Origin: Sipunculus nudus
Lineage: Eukaryota > Annelida > Sipuncula > Golfingiida > Sipunculidae
Assembly: GCA_026874595.1 (NCBI GenBank)
Contig: CM049320.1
Location: 37,482,214 to 37,546,213 of the forward strand
Direction: 5' to 3'
Length of the DNA: 64,000 nt
Part shown: in pieces, positions 23,090 through 35,623 of the stretch
How the letters are laid out: each line of letters starts with the position of its first letter
Position numbering within the stretch: position 1 is the first letter of the stretch
Translations under genes and position numbers: made by a program
Notes under the pieces: generated by a model
What the model was told of the DNA's origin: nothing
Database searches by the model: none
The model's input: only the letters and a program-made list of their open reading frames with translations

Positions 23090-23350
23090 CGAAATCTCAC
23101 GAAAATTTCCAGACATTTCGGGAATGGGTGAAGGAATAATCATTTAGATTGTTGTGATTCAGCATTTCGGTTAGAATCTGGGATGTCATCAAGGAATATT
23201 TATAAATGCAGTCACTTATGCATGGATGAATATTTCAAGGCATTTTAGGAAAGGGCGAAGGAAGAATCAATTAGATAATTGAGTTGATCCAGCATCTTAG
23301 ATCGACACAGGAACTTCATCGAGTAATATTAACAAATGTACAGTCACTTA
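23090..23350. repeat. Two diverged direct copies of an about 105-bp unit
   Basis: Copies near 23,115-23,220 and 23,230-23,340 share CAGACATTTCGGGAATGGGYG/GGCATTTTAGGAAAGGGCG, GAAGRAATCANTTAGAT, ATCCAGCATYTYRG and GCAGTCACTTATGCAYG. Confidence 0.5.
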
Positions 23351-25520
23351 TGCACGAATGAACCTGGGAATATTGGCAAAAAATAGACTAATGTTCTACA
23401 GGAGTCAGGTTTGGCAGGGATTTAGCGATATTTGTGCGGAAAATCGCAAGTATTTTCGAGCTAATGCACGTGAAAATAGAAAATAACTTCCCAGGTAATC
23501 TGGTAACGTGCTTGATCGCAGCTTAAATTAAAAAAAAACATGTTTACTCCCACATCGGATACTAATGTTACTTGGGCGGTTTGACCATCTTTATCAACCA
23601 ATATATAACAGTACATCGTTCATTCTCCTACACTTTTGGCCAATAAGGCCTTTACATCATGATTTAATATGATAACTATCATCCCATTTTATCTTTTTAA
23701 CTATTTTCTTTAGCGCCGCTATACGGTTTCAGTTTTCATAACTAACGATGTATTAATACACTGGTTTCTGTCAAATAAAATAACCTATACTAATCTGTAG
23801 ATAAACACTTGCAATCGTTCTAATGTGTTTGTGATAGGATTCAAATTTAAAATTTCGTTCCATAAAGAGTAATTATTTGCGTAGTAGCATTATGTCCATG
23901 CTTTGTGACCATTCGGTGTGAGTAAACATTGCTGCAATCGCGACCCATTGGCACAGAATTTCCAATATACTTCTTTTGCAGTTGACATTAATATAAGAAA
24001 TATCAATAAAGATTATATAAGACTTAAAGAATCTTCTATTATATTCCTTTATTAAACGATTTCGAATCTGGTTTTAACAGCGCATGACCATAATGCATTT
24101 CGGCGGGGATTTCCCATGTCATCACCGTCAGCGCGGATTGCATGTCCAAGAGTTCACAGCGAGATTTTAACAGCCGTAGTCCTATATCATCTGCTTTGTA
24201 ATGTATGTAAAAATTACACGTAACAGATACAAAAATGTCACATATTCCGACGATCTTTTCAAACTTTTGACTTATTCTACCTTCATCGTTTATATTCTCA
24301 TAGTTTAATCATTTTTCATTTTTTTTGTGCCACTGGATGAGAATATTGGTATTTTAAGTCAAGAATATTATGCTTGCCAACTTTTTATCAAATATGATGT
24401 ATTATGAGATACCAGTTCACATTCAAATGAACTTGTTTTTATCTGAAAGGAAAACATGTAATGGCATACTTCAGTATCTGGAACATTGATCAAAAGAGTT
24501 GCTTGTTATAAGTTATTTATATAGCAAGAAATATGGCAACAACTATGTAACAACACCAATGATATCACTCTGCTTCTTCTTCTAAAATGTCTGGTGGAAA
24601 ACTGGCGCAAACTTTGGCGTACAGTTCTTAATTGATATTTACTTTTTCTAATTTAAAATCCGACACTCTGGCATCGAAGATTAGATTTTTAATTGTTTTC
24701 TGAATTCTTCGTAATGGCCAGCCCTGATGTCCTCAGACGACTTGTTACGACTTGTTTTCTCTTTTGAGACCGTCATATGGCAACAAAAATGACAAATTGT
24801 CAGCTGTGGTTTCACCTAGATTCCTGAAAACCGGTATCGTTTATTGATTATGACTAATAGGGCCCTGTTTGTATAAGCTGGTGTCATGGAATAATCATCC
24901 TGTCTTTTAAAGATGGGTTACCTGCAAATCGCGGACGATTTATGTATACTTTGAGCTCACAAGGTCAGAGGGCCATCCGTTTACAAATATGTTTATCGAT
25001 CCCTCAACTTCAGGTTGACAGATTGCCTTCAAGCCTTAAATGATTTAGAAATGGCCCACGATTCCCGAATTAGTGTGTGCCCAATAGTAATCACCCTGTT
25101 GACCAACCTGTCCGTCAACAAATTCGTTTCCGAATGATAACTCCGGGTTAGCTTGATATATTTGTTTATATATGGCCCACTACCCACGTAAATAATGCCC
25201 TATTGAATTTGATTCCGATAATAAAAAAATCTGGTTGAGAATCTTAGGCTAAAATTTCACGATAGTAGTCTGAGCGTCACGACTCATGGGTCATTTGTTT
25301 ATGGTATTACTGGATTCACTGGCCTCAAAACCTTGAACAAATGCAAATATATTTGTCATACATCACACACAAAAAAAAGAGTACTCGTACCTTTAAAGAT
25401 TTGATCGACATCCTGGGAACAATCTATAAAATAAGAAAGGTAGGATTCATTTTCAAAGGCGTTATTTTTAGATTAGGTTTTGTCCTAAAATCGATAACTA
25501 ATCCTTTAATATTGTAACAG
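23351..25520. other. Gene-free stretch upstream of the lectin-like exons
   Basis: No signal-peptide exon or other coding exon could be identified on the plus strand. A diverged copy of the GACCCATGGGTC palindrome lies at 25,281. Upstream exons of the lectin-like gene may lie here undetected or outside the window. Confidence 0.45.
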
Positions 25521-25727
25521 AAAAGAAGAATCAAAGTTTAGGAGCCAGGTGTGCAGCGAAGGAAGACTTTTTCATCACCCAAAACACCAGAAACTGGTTT
25601 GATGCGAGGCATGCTTGTTTAAACAGAGGCGGTGATCTGGCCATCCTCACAACGATGGCTTGTATTCCTAAAATAGGCCAACCAGACGACATTCTTTGGA
25701 CGGGGCTCCACAGCTTAAATGAAAGAG
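25521..25727 (+). CDS. C-type-lectin-like gene, exon encoding the N-terminal half of a CTLD
   Basis: Acceptor TTGTAACAG|AA and donor GAAAGAG|GTACAT, phase 1 to phase 1, 207 bp, no stop. Reads NWFDARHACLNRGGDLAIL, then ILWTGLHSLNER. This is the W-x-x-A-x-x-x-C-x-x-x-G-G-x-L core and the WxGL segment of a C-type lectin-like domain. Cys of HAC would pair with the last Cys of the next exon. Family members are usually secreted or membrane glycan-binding or immune proteins. Reading on past the donor gives GTWNTSDKISF and then a stop, which also resembles CTLD sequence, so the exon end is uncertain. Confidence 0.75.
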
Positions 25728-25866
25728 GTACATGGAATACATCTGATAAAATCTCATTTTGAGTCATCTATAATTAGGCCGTCGTAGTAATTCGAATTCA
25801 TGAAGTCACAACATTTCATACCTAATATAAAGTGTTACAATTTGTTAACTTAGTTTCTTCTCTTAG

Positions 25867-26043
25867 TTGTAGAGAACGAATCTGTGACAAATGTATTGGC
25901 AAATATCACAATGGAAGGAAATACCCAACTTCCAGAGGTTGCCAGGGGCAAAGAATGTCTTATTACCGTGCATTCCGCAACCGTGTTATGGGACATTGTG
26001 CCGTGCTCAGAAAAACATCACGCCTTCTGTCTACAAGATCTTG
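25867..26043 (+). CDS. C-type-lectin-like gene, exon encoding the C-terminal half of the CTLD
   Basis: Acceptor TTCTTCTCTTAG|TT and donor CTTG|GTAAGT, phase 1 to phase 1, 177 bp. Begins VENESVTNVLANITMEG, has GKECLITVHSATVLWDIVPC, then SEKHHAFCLQ. The three Cys (KEC, VPC, AFC) match the C2, C3 and C4 positions of a CTLD. The Ca-binding WND triplet is not visible, so classical Ca-dependent sugar binding is doubtful. One NIT sequon is present. Confidence 0.75.
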
Positions 26044-26233
26044 GTAAGTGTACTTTCTCCTGACCAAAAATGCAACTGAATTCAACTTTCATGGATTCTT
26101 CTGATTAGCTGAAATTGTTAATTTACTCTATAACAATATCTTTTCGGCTTTGACTGAGACATAATTCATTTACGTGTGTACCGCCTTTCCTGATTTAACA
26201 AACTTAATGCCTTTTATCATATCACGTTATTAG

Positions 26234-26308
26234 GCATCACGAACTTATCTGATGCAGGGGGGAAGTTGACTGGCACCGGAAATGAGGCTTCTTCGTCTGA
26301 CCTGTTCG
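26234..26308 (+). CDS. C-type-lectin-like gene, short linker exon
   Basis: Acceptor ATCACGTTATTAG|GC and donor TTCG|GTATGT, phase 1 to phase 1, 75 bp. Reads ITNLSDAGGKLTGTGNEASS, a Gly/Ser/Thr-rich linker with an NLS sequon. It fits the modular phase-1 exon style of extracellular proteins. A dead LINE follows 240 bp later, and no next exon was confidently found. Confidence 0.55.
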
Positions 26309-26544
26309 GTATGTGTGATGCATGTCACCATGTTTCGGTTGCTGTGAGACTTCATTTTGCTTGTCAAATTTATTTATTACTTGTTTTGTATTGCATCCCT
26401 ATTTATAATTGTGCAATAAATTTCTAGTCTCAAAACCTTCTAACCGTAGCAACCTGTGCATGGTTCTGTTTATTTTCGAGAAAATAACTTTACTCTGGAA
26501 TGTTTGCCTATGTATTGCTGCAAGTCAACAGAGCAGTGACTAGC

Positions 26545-27830
26545 ATAGAGGGATTTCTTTGCTCAGCATTGCCGGAAAGAACCTGGCTAAAGTGCTCCTC
26601 AATCGCCTAACTTGTACACCTGGAAGACGGTCTTCTACCAGAAAGTCATTGCGGTTTTCGTGCTGTTTATGGTACAGGTGACATGATCATTGCCGCTCGG
26701 TAACTCCAAGAGAAATGCCAAGAACAAAACCAGGATCTGTTCACCACATCTGCTGACCTAACAAAGGTATCAAACTGTCAGCCGTGATGGACTCTGGAAG
26801 GTCATGGCCAAGTTTGGATGTCCTGACCGGTTCATCATCATCATCCGCCAGTTTCACGACGGCATGATGGCGCGTGTCCTCGAAGATGGTGAGGCATCTA
26901 CTGACTTCCGAGTAAGCAACGAAGTAAACAGGGCTTCGTTCCAGTTCAACCACTATTTAGCATGATGTTTTCTGCCATGATAATGCATACTTTCAACAAA
27001 AATTACCCTTGGTTCGGTGTTAGATACCGCACAGAAGGAAGCTCCGCAGAAGACTGAATGCCATCATCAATATCATACATGACCTGCTCTTTGCTGACGA
27101 CTACGCTCTGAATTAACTTTAGAATCAGACATGCAGCACAACATGGACCAGTTTTCCCGTGCATGTGACAACTTCGGGCTTACCATCAAAATAAAGAAGA
27201 CTGGAGTGATGCACTAAGACATAGACTGTCTATGCAAGACATGCCAAACAACTAAATCACTTTCTCCTGACCTGCCTCCGTCGACTGATGAAAATTAGAT
27301 GGCAAAACAAAGTTCCAGACACTAATGTCCTAACACGTGCCAACCCCCATCAATCTACCCCATCTTGCATCGATCCCAGGTTCGATGGGCAGGTCACGTT
27401 TGCCACATGCCAGATACAAGACTACCAAAACAACATTTGTATCGCGAGCTTGTATCTGGTAAAAAATCTTTCGGAGGTCAGAGGAAGTGCTACAAGGACA
27501 GTCTCAAAGCATCGCTAAAAAAACCCTCCATCAACACAGATACGTGGGAAAGTCTAGCGTAGGACTGATAAACGTGGCGTGCAGCCAAAGGTACAGAAGA
27601 CGCTGAGATAGTACGACTGGCGGAGAAAAAGAGGAAACATGAGGTCCGCAGGGCGAGGATTGAAACCACCTCAATATCAACCACCGATCACATGTGTCCA
27701 ATATGTGAGAGGTTCTTCGGTGCCCGGATTGGCCTACAAGTCCTCTCCGGACACACCAACCTAGATCAACTAGAAAAAAATGATCATCATGGTTATCTCC
27801 TCAAAGCGATGAACGAACATTATCATCGGT
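26545..27830 (+). pseudogene. Dead non-LTR retrotransposon (LINE), reverse transcriptase and C-terminal part
   Basis: Coding traces in shifting frames: AGKNLAKVLLNRL, ARQLQEKCQEQNQDLF, RDGLWKVMAKFGCPDRF, FHDGMMARVLEDGEAS (RT palm, before a degraded VKQG motif), then LFADDYAL (catalytic FADD box near 27,090), and downstream RWAGHVCHMPDTRLPKQ, GQRKCYKDSLKASLK, ending with a Cys2-like CPICERFFGARIGL segment. There are many stops and frameshifts and the 5' part (endonuclease) is absent. It resembles LINEs that encode a C-terminal zinc-finger tail. It sits directly downstream of the lectin-like exons in the same orientation. Confidence 0.85.
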
Positions 27831-29920
27831 GCATGATCTATCGAAAGGTTCACATGTGAACCAAAGTGCCATATATCGTACAAATGCTGAAAGAAATATG
27901 TTTGTCTTCAGTCTAGTCTGAATCTTCCAAATATTCGTTACACGTTAGTTATAGTCTCAGAAGCAAGCGATCCACGATGACGCATGAGATCTTATATTGG
28001 TGCCAGACCGCATCAAAGCAGTGATTTGGAAACATTGGTGAGATCAAAACCATACCAGTCAGCACCCGATAACGCAGGCCCGGCTAGAAAAGATGGCAGC
28101 GAGATGAGTCACATGCTGATGCTATGTGTCATTGAAAAATTGGAGTCATAAAACGCAGCAAAAGCATCATGTAAGCGAAGAAGGATAGTAATATGGGGTT
28201 TGTTACTGATTACCAAATCTTGTCAACCATATTGGATCCAGGACCAATGCAAATCCTGATTTCACGAAATAAGATCTCCCCAAGGGATACTTTAATGATA
28301 TAAGTAACCGATAGAGCATTTTCATCATTATGACACGGGATGGCCAGTATCAGTTCCTTTTTCCCCACCATTGACTAAAGTAAATGCTTGTGCCGTACTC
28401 ATCATGAATATTTGGAAGGTCTTATCGGGTGTTCCAAGTGTGGATTTTTAACATCCTGGTTCATTCTGAAATGTAGGAGGACCGTCTGCATATGTTTCAG
28501 ACCGTTTGAACACCATAAAGGAAAGCCACCTCGTGGCGAAACCACGTAAGACCTTAGCAAGCTATTAAAGTTTGGAGGACCAGGGCGCTCACAATTTCTA
28601 AGATAGCATCCAGGAATCTAAATACTAATCCGGTCTGTAACTTGACTCTTTGAAACGTGCCTGTGATAGCCAAAAATACGTTTCCCCAACTGCATGTACT
28701 AATACTATCTAGTGCGGCTAACACCAGGGGGTTCGTGATATGTCTGCAACTGTCTCCTTGGTCTATAATCCTGCTCTTTTGAATCTACCTACCGCTCGTT
28801 AACTTATGAGGCTATCAAATACCATGGCATCCTTAGCCTTTGACAAATAAATTAAAAACACCAGCAACTGATGCCAACGTTTGTAGGTGCACCATAATTT
28901 AACCAGAACTTGACAGAGAACTCTCCTGTGAGAATATAAATATTATATATGAAGATATTAACTCTAAGGTAATTACAAATCTGTCACCTCCATTCTTACC
29001 TCCATTAATAGTTTAATATATCCATTATAAAGAATAGTTTATGTGAATGTCTGAAGAATGTTGATTCAATAACAAAACCTATATTTGCCCCATTCAAGTT
29101 TCGTGCTTGAGCGTAATTTTTGTTTTCTCCATGTTCTAACCACTAGCTACAGCTTTCAGTGTCCATTGTTTCAAGTTTGCTATTGAGATTATATAGATTA
29201 AAAATAACTTATAGTGATGTTTGCTTTTGTCAGCATTTTTATTCTTTCATATTCCCACCCGAAATCATTTGTTTTGCATAAATCCCATTCCCTACCCCTA
29301 TCTTGTTTTGTTTGTTCCTTTGCCAAGTTTCTGTCGTTTTTCAGTTCCTATCAAGTGTATATGCTGCTAGGTTTGTAGCGCTTCACATGAGCTATCTACT
29401 TACGTATGCCATAAACTACTCAATAAAGCACGTTATGAACTTTTCATTTTTTTTATTTCTGGCACGTTAATTAACATATTTCTTTAAATATGGGGTGGTA
29501 AAAATGGTTCTTTTAGATCAGTCAGTCATGCTGGACACGAGTATTTTAATCTGCTATTCTTACCACTCTTTTATTGTCTTCATTATCATAATGCTGAGTA
29601 ATTATTTATGCATCTTTTGTTTAGAAATCTTACCACACTTCATTCTTATTACGTACCACAAATTATAATTATATATTTGTAATCCCAGACGATAAAAAAT
29701 ACCACATGAGCTACTTTATTGTATATTCGTCATACAAACGGCTTGAAGTTAATAAAACTGGTCCTTGTCTTCGTTCTGAAGTAAGGGTAATTCCATTAAT
29801 GTCTAAATTATGTAGAGTAAATTAAAAACATGTCAATTTTTCATCTGGAATAATTACCTGCGGTAACCTCTCTTCAGCCTGATAACTGACTATCTTGATA
29901 AGCCAGGCCCTGTTTATTAA
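27831..29920. other. Gene-free stretch
   Basis: No coding exon or clear element end. Short chance frames only. Confidence 0.5.
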
Positions 29921-29924
29921 CACA

Positions 29925-30480
29925 GGCATTCACGGGAGTATTCCATGCCTGGAGGGGTCATGGTTAACTCTATCATGTACACACCGTATACTACCTGTTA
30001 CAATCACTTACTGGAGTATTCCATTCCCGAATGGTTGGGTTTACCCATATAAACAACGTACAATATACTAACTGTGACAATCCCTTCCTGGGTTCTGCCA
30101 TGGAAAAGTATCCCATAGGAAACGGCAACAACACCTATAACAAACACTTTCTTGAGAACCCGTTTCTGCAGGGGTTGCAGTTTCCTATATCATGTACACA
30201 ACATAGACTAGATGATTTTTCCATGAGTGAAGAGTTAACGGTTACTGACACCATGGATTAACTATGTACATAATGTGGCAGTCATCTAATTGGTTATTCC
30301 ATACTTGAAGGATTTAGTTTTATTGATTTAATTGTTATAACATGTACTGCCTAATATATGCATGTAACTTTTTTTTTTGGCGTTATCATGTTCTACTTGT
30401 GGAAAGCAGCTAATTGGTTATTCCATGGCTGAATGGTATGGTTAAGGGTTCCTAATATTGTGGCGTTATCCTGTATTGCC
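29925..30480. repeat. Degenerate about 90-bp tandem repeats
   Basis: The words ATTCCATGCCTG, ATTCCATTCCCG and ATTCCATGGCTG recur with GGTTAA/GGTTTA and CATGTACA/ACTGTGACAATC at intervals of about 80-120 bp. Weaker related words continue to about 31,080. A 76-codon open frame at 30,031-30,261 lies in this repeat and is unlikely to be a gene. Confidence 0.5.
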
Positions 30481-31103
30481 TGTGCGAAGCATTTATTTGG
30501 TTAATACCTGTAATTCCTGGTATGTCCATTGTAAAGGTAACCCTAACAATTGAACAGGGAAGACACTAGCCAGTGCTTCTCACAGAAGCAGATGATATGT
30601 GCCTGATATGGGTAGGCGTTAATTTTGTAGGTATGGAATACTAAAGAAAGAGCGTTTAATAGGTGGAATCATGCTTCTCCGCCTGGAACGATATGCACTT
30701 CAGGAAAGTAATAACCTAAAAAGTACTTGACATGTGTAATTCTTGGTAATGTCTGTGACCTAGGTAAACCTAAACCTAAACCTATGTGCATTTCTCAGCC
30801 TATACAGGGTATTTCAATGATATGGGTAAACCTATGGACCATCTAGACATGCAAAACTCAAGGAAATTATTATTCTTCAGGCATAAAATACTCCAGTAAT
30901 TGTTTTTCACATGTAGTTTATGATATGTTAATATGATTTGTCCATGATAGGGGGAACCTAAACTCATTCAGGCATGTAATTCACTGTTTACATGTAGTGT
31001 GTCGTGAGTCATTTTCATGTTCTACCCTAACTTCCCGTCATAGAATACTTCAAATGCTTACTGGATCTTTCCTGTCATGAAGGATTAATGTACCCCTTAT
31101 AAC

Positions 31104-31280
31104 AACCGGCTTTTGTGGTCATGGGGTAGAGCACAGGACACAAAGTCGTAGGTTTTCAGTTCAAATCTCAACGGAGGAGCAATGATTTTTTTCTAGGTCG
31201 ACCCACTCAGGATGAGCTCTCTGCAGGCTTAATGGGAAGGCTCTGCCTTAAAGCACTCACAAGGAGTGCGTCTGTGGGAT
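31104..31280 (+). mobile_element. tRNA-derived SINE, copy 1
   Basis: tRNA-like head: box A region TGGTCATGGGGTAGAGCACAG and box B-like CAGTTCAAATCTC 35 bp later. It is followed by a body with GAGCTCTCTGCAGGCTTAATG and GGGAAGGCTCTGCC. The same order of words occurs in reverse orientation at 54,255-54,482, so this is a family and not a tRNA gene. Confidence 0.65.
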
Positions 31281-31478
31281 TAGTCAGTTTTATATTCCAG
31301 GAAAGAGATTTCCATACTCAAAGGGACTTAATAAATATATACCAAGTTCCTTTTAAATTGAAAAAAGGAGTAATTTACACCACTATTCAGCAAATCGATC
31401 CATACGTTGTCCAATTTCTCATTCAAAATATGAGTAATATTTCAAATGATTATTGATGATTTTTTTTTTCTTTTCCAG

Positions 31479-31660
31479 GCTTACTCTGGATCGTCATAGT
31501 GGAATATCTGGTTTTTCCCTAAAAGTGGTCAGTGATCGACCTTCCATTGACACGTAGCAGTCTCATCACCATGGTCCAAAATGTGGCAATTTGTAAAAAA
31601 ATAACCAGTATGTAAACTGAAATAGGTTGCAAATAAACGTAATTGTTTGTCAGTATTGTA
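31479..31660 (+). CDS. Possible terminal exon (phase 1) with poly(A) signal
   Basis: A very strong acceptor (pyrimidine tract then TTTTCCAG|GC at 31,478) opens a phase-1 frame reading LLWIVIVEYLVFP, stopping at 31,520-31,522. AATAAA follows at 31,632-31,637. The phase matches the lectin-like exons 5 kb upstream, and a short hydrophobic C-terminus would suit a membrane-anchored form, but the link is conjecture. Confidence 0.25.
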
Positions 31661-32402
31661 GAATTCAATAATAATAACAGCATATATATAAAATGTTTTA
31701 TTGCTTAGAATTATCCACGTGCCTTACGTTACGTTGCGGGGTTCCTTTTTTCATATTGGACAAAACAAATTTTTAACACTGTTTAATGCATATAACTTTA
31801 TTTCTGGAAGGGTCCGTATACGGTAGAAACACTCCTTAAAATAGATACAAAAGATTTTTCATTAGTTTATTTAGTGTTTGAGGTCAGGAATAGCATACTT
31901 AATATCTTTGAACATCGGACTTCAGCAAAGTTGTAATGATCAAAATGGCGACCAAGATGGCCAAAGATCGTCATTTATCTATTTTCTTCCTAGAGTTTAA
32001 AGGGTTTGAGAACACATGAAATCCTTTGAAACAACTGTCTTGTTACTGGCAAGTTAAAAATCTCTAAAATGGACCTAAACATTTAAATATATATTTAGAT
32101 TTATACTTTAGGTATCCTGTTCGACATTTGCTTGGTTCGGAAAACTACTGTGGCCAACTAGCGTACCGCTGTGTACTAATGTGACCGGCACATCAAAAGT
32201 AACTTCAGCAATGGTTGCAATTGTTCGTTATAAAAGGCCTTCTTCCATGAAAAAAAAATAAAACGAAATTCTATGTATGAAATATGGTATGATAAAATCC
32301 AGCTTTACGGACCTAACCCCTTAAAAGTTTAATCGAAATACTCGTAATCGGCCCCGCTGAGTGGCCCCAAGCCAAACAGCAGCGTCGTAGCCAAGGCGTT
32401 TG

Positions 32403-32535
32403 TGACGTCACAACCAGACCACGCCGGGCGGTATTGTTTTGGCACCAACTGATTTTAACACAATCTGAGGAAAATATGCCAGAGTATTGCGTCGTCAGGT
32501 TGAGCAGTAACATCAAGGGTGATGGTGTGAGCTAA
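32403..32535 (+). other. CRE-containing promoter plus short THAP-like ORF
   Basis: TGACGTCA at 32,403-32,410 lies 66 bp upstream of ATG 32,476. The frame reads MPEYCVVRLSSNIKGDGVS and stops. THAP domains typically begin MPxxCxxxxCSN, and a substitution has changed the second Cys position (RLSSN for xxCSN). It may be a decayed first exon of a THAP-type gene or transposase, or chance. The GC content is raised at 32,340-32,440. Confidence 0.25.
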
Positions 32536-34180
32536 TTTAAACATATTTGAATCATTATATGAGCCACATGTTCGTGCCAAATGGACAGGATTTCCTTTAC
32601 AGAAGAGGCCTAACTGGACATGGCCGGGCTATGATTTGGGTAGGGGATTCACCAGGTTAAGCCACTTACGGGAGGGTGGGACGGACCTTTCCTGACATTT
32701 GGTCATGTTCCTGGCAATTGTTGACTCTATATTCCTTACATGCATAGGCTGCTAACTAGGAAATGATGCTGCTTTTCATCTTCCCGACTCCTGTATCTTG
32801 TAGACTTTAACTCTGATGTTCTCCGAATCGGCCTTGACACGTTGAGAGCTAGCACCACGTAGTCCGCTCTGTCGCCATATCGGGATTTCAAGCGATGTGT
32901 TATGTGACAACCAACATATAGCGAGTTTTATTTCTGGAAAGTCCATAATACAAGTCGCATCCAGACTTCAGAGGCGTCCTAACCACCCGATTCTTATGGA
33001 ATTGAAGTATTCCCTGCGGTGCAAGACTACAACCAACGTCCCCGTAGTACTAACGTGTTTTATAGACATAAAAAATAAATGAAACAGCTTAAATACAATG
33101 CCTATATTTAAGGAATAACAACAAAAGCATTACATTTAAAGTCGGGGATCAGTTGTCAGGTAAGATTTGTACAGTGCCAGAGTTAGCTGCGTCGGATAAC
33201 ATTTTTGTGCAGTGAACTAATGTCATTATTGCCGTTTCTTACTAGGTTAAGAAACATAAGAACGCAAATATCAAGTTAAATGACTATATGAATATGAATA
33301 AGATAAGAGTCTGGAGCAAAATACTATCACAATCAAGCAACTGTTTAAATCCTTAAAGATTGTCAAAAGTAGAGTGGGTTCATTAGACTATGATTAGTTT
33401 GCGCATGCGTTACGAGTCCCAATCCGCCGCATTGGGCATATGTTTAACTGACTAAACACGACCTAAGGATGGAATGAATAATTTAGTTTGGATTTATTCA
33501 GTGTTGCCAGAAATTATTCTGAAATGGGCTCTAAATCTTAATTAAGTAACCCGTGAATTGATTGGTGCTACTGACCATCAAGGCGCGATGGCACATGCAC
33601 GGTATTACTGAAATCAGTGAAATATGTCAGTCGACAATGGGATCATGTACGCTTTATTGACCGGTCAGTTAAATTTAAAATAAACACCATTGAATTAACT
33701 GGTATTATATTTACTGAGACTGATGAATTTTATTCTGTGATTATATCTGGAAAGTCTCATTTCCATCGTTATCAGTGATTATGTTCAAATTGTTTGGATG
33801 TCTGGCAACCTCAGCCGTGTTGATCCGTCATGACACCAAAGGAAGTCGGTTCCCATGGGATTTAGGCACGTATTTGGCCATTCAGTTATTAAAATATATA
33901 CTTGTATGGTGTTTTTTATTTCATTGTATTTTATTCGTGTGCCTTCATAAAAAAATCACGAATACGTCAACGCATGATTGACCGTAATGCATGCGTGTCG
34001 CCACATTGTTGATGGGGCATAAATGAGACACGGAAAAAACACGTATATTTGCAGCTCACGGGAAACGTTATAACATTGATATCCAAGACGCTTCTAAACC
34101 ACATGATGGTGATCTGATGGTTCTTAATATGGGAGTTTATAACCGTGGGTATCAGTCACGGAAGGCTTATTTGTCGTGGG
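32536..34180. other. Gene-free stretch
   Basis: No exon, repeat array or element end recognised. Confidence 0.5.
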
Positions 34181-34184
34181 GTGT

Positions 34185-34275
34185 AAAGGTCGTTGCATGG
34201 GTGACCCGGGGATTCAACTTCCGCTACACGGCTTCAATGGTCAGCTGGTACCCAGCGCTCGACCGAGCAGGCAAT
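34185..34275 (-). mobile_element. tRNA-like SINE head fragment
   Basis: The minus strand reads GCTCGGTCGAGCGCTGGGTAC (box A-like) and, about 35 bp later, GAAGTTGAATCCCCGGGTC (box B-like). The spacing fits a polymerase III promoter, but the fold is imperfect. The 64-codon open frame covering it on the plus strand is probably spurious. Confidence 0.4.
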
Positions 34276-34846
34276 AAAATTCAGGATGTGGCTTTAGTGG
34301 AGCACGTTTGAATGTGACGCAACATTACATGTATAAACGGCTATGGAACTGCGAGTTTTCATAATGACATGCATACCAATAGAGATTCAACGGAAAGAAA
34401 GTGTACGTCAAAGAGCGGCAGACTGACATATCGGTCAAATTGACTCATGATATAACAGTAATGCAGATTATTAAGTGTCACTTGAATTGCGACTTGTAAG
34501 AACAGGTAGGCCTTGAACTAGGCAAATTTATAATTTGCATTTCATGTTAACAAAATGGATATTCCGTCTGTTCACCAAACATAAGTCAGGTTTTCATAAT
34601 AGATGGTTAAATATATAAACTATTGGGGAAAGACGTTTAACAAAGCACTGGTTAAAGGTATCGCCGATTATTGCTCAACTGACGTCGTTCCATGTACCCG
34701 GAAATCTGACTGAGACGATATAAGTTCGAATTACAAGTCGCATCCCGACTTTGCCGGAAGATTCTGGTTTTTAGAATTCGATTTCTTAGTACAAGTCGCG
34801 ACTTCTACAAAGACTTTTACGGTACTAGCGAGACAGTTCGGTCCGT

Positions 34847-34848
<2 letters not shown>

Positions 34849-34900
<52 letters not shown>

Positions 34901-34916
34901 ATGTGTGTGTGTAGAT
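34849..34916. repeat. (TA)n(TG)n microsatellite
   Basis: Compound dinucleotide run. Confidence 0.95.
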
Positions 34917-35569
34917 ATATAAAGATAGACATATGTAGTATGTATATAAAAAATATCAAATTTATTTGTATATGTTTTACTTTCATAACAATATTGTATG
35001 TGCAAATAATTTGATTTTAGTAAAAATATGCAATATATCGCGTGTGCGTTTGTTGTGTAAATTCATTGTTATGACATTTATGGGTGCCATTCAGGAAATA
35101 CTAGTGTTCAGGCTCTTGAAAATAATGCGTTTTGATTAAATTTCTTTATTGCTAGTAAATGTGTCTTAGAGCAGTCATGTTCTAGACTGCTGATTGTGAA
35201 GAAGGTTGTATGCTGTTTAGGGTCTTCAGATCGGATCAATATGAATAGAACGACATCATTACAGACAAGAAGGCTGCTCTCCAAAATAACACAGCTGCAG
35301 CATTGTCCCATCCAATCAAAGAAGTTGCTGACAGAGCCTACATTAGTGTCTTAGCACTCACAAATATAAAAGATAATAACAAATTAACCAGTCAGTCTAA
35401 AGAGAAGTCCAAATCTGTTTCAGCAACCTCTCTCCTCTCTGTTGGTATGACTTGTCATATTTCACTCCAAGATTTTACAATTGCACCTTCAGGTGATACA
35501 TTAGCATGAGTACCCAAGCATTTCATCTAAATATACCTATATAAAAATACTGCTTAACCTTACCTAAGG

Positions 35570-35570
<1 letters not shown>

Positions 35571-35621
<51 letters not shown>
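35571..35621. repeat. (AT)n microsatellite
   Basis: Uninterrupted AT run of about 50 bp. Confidence 0.95.

Positions 35622-35623
<2 letters not shown>

Noticed and set aside
27288-27684. Three overlapping frames of 64-76 codons
   Set aside because: Part of the decayed LINE or antisense to it.
34817-35005. Tyr/Ile-rich and His/Thr-rich minus-strand frame
   Set aside because: Translation of a (TA)n(TG)n microsatellite. The same applies to 46,387-46,608.
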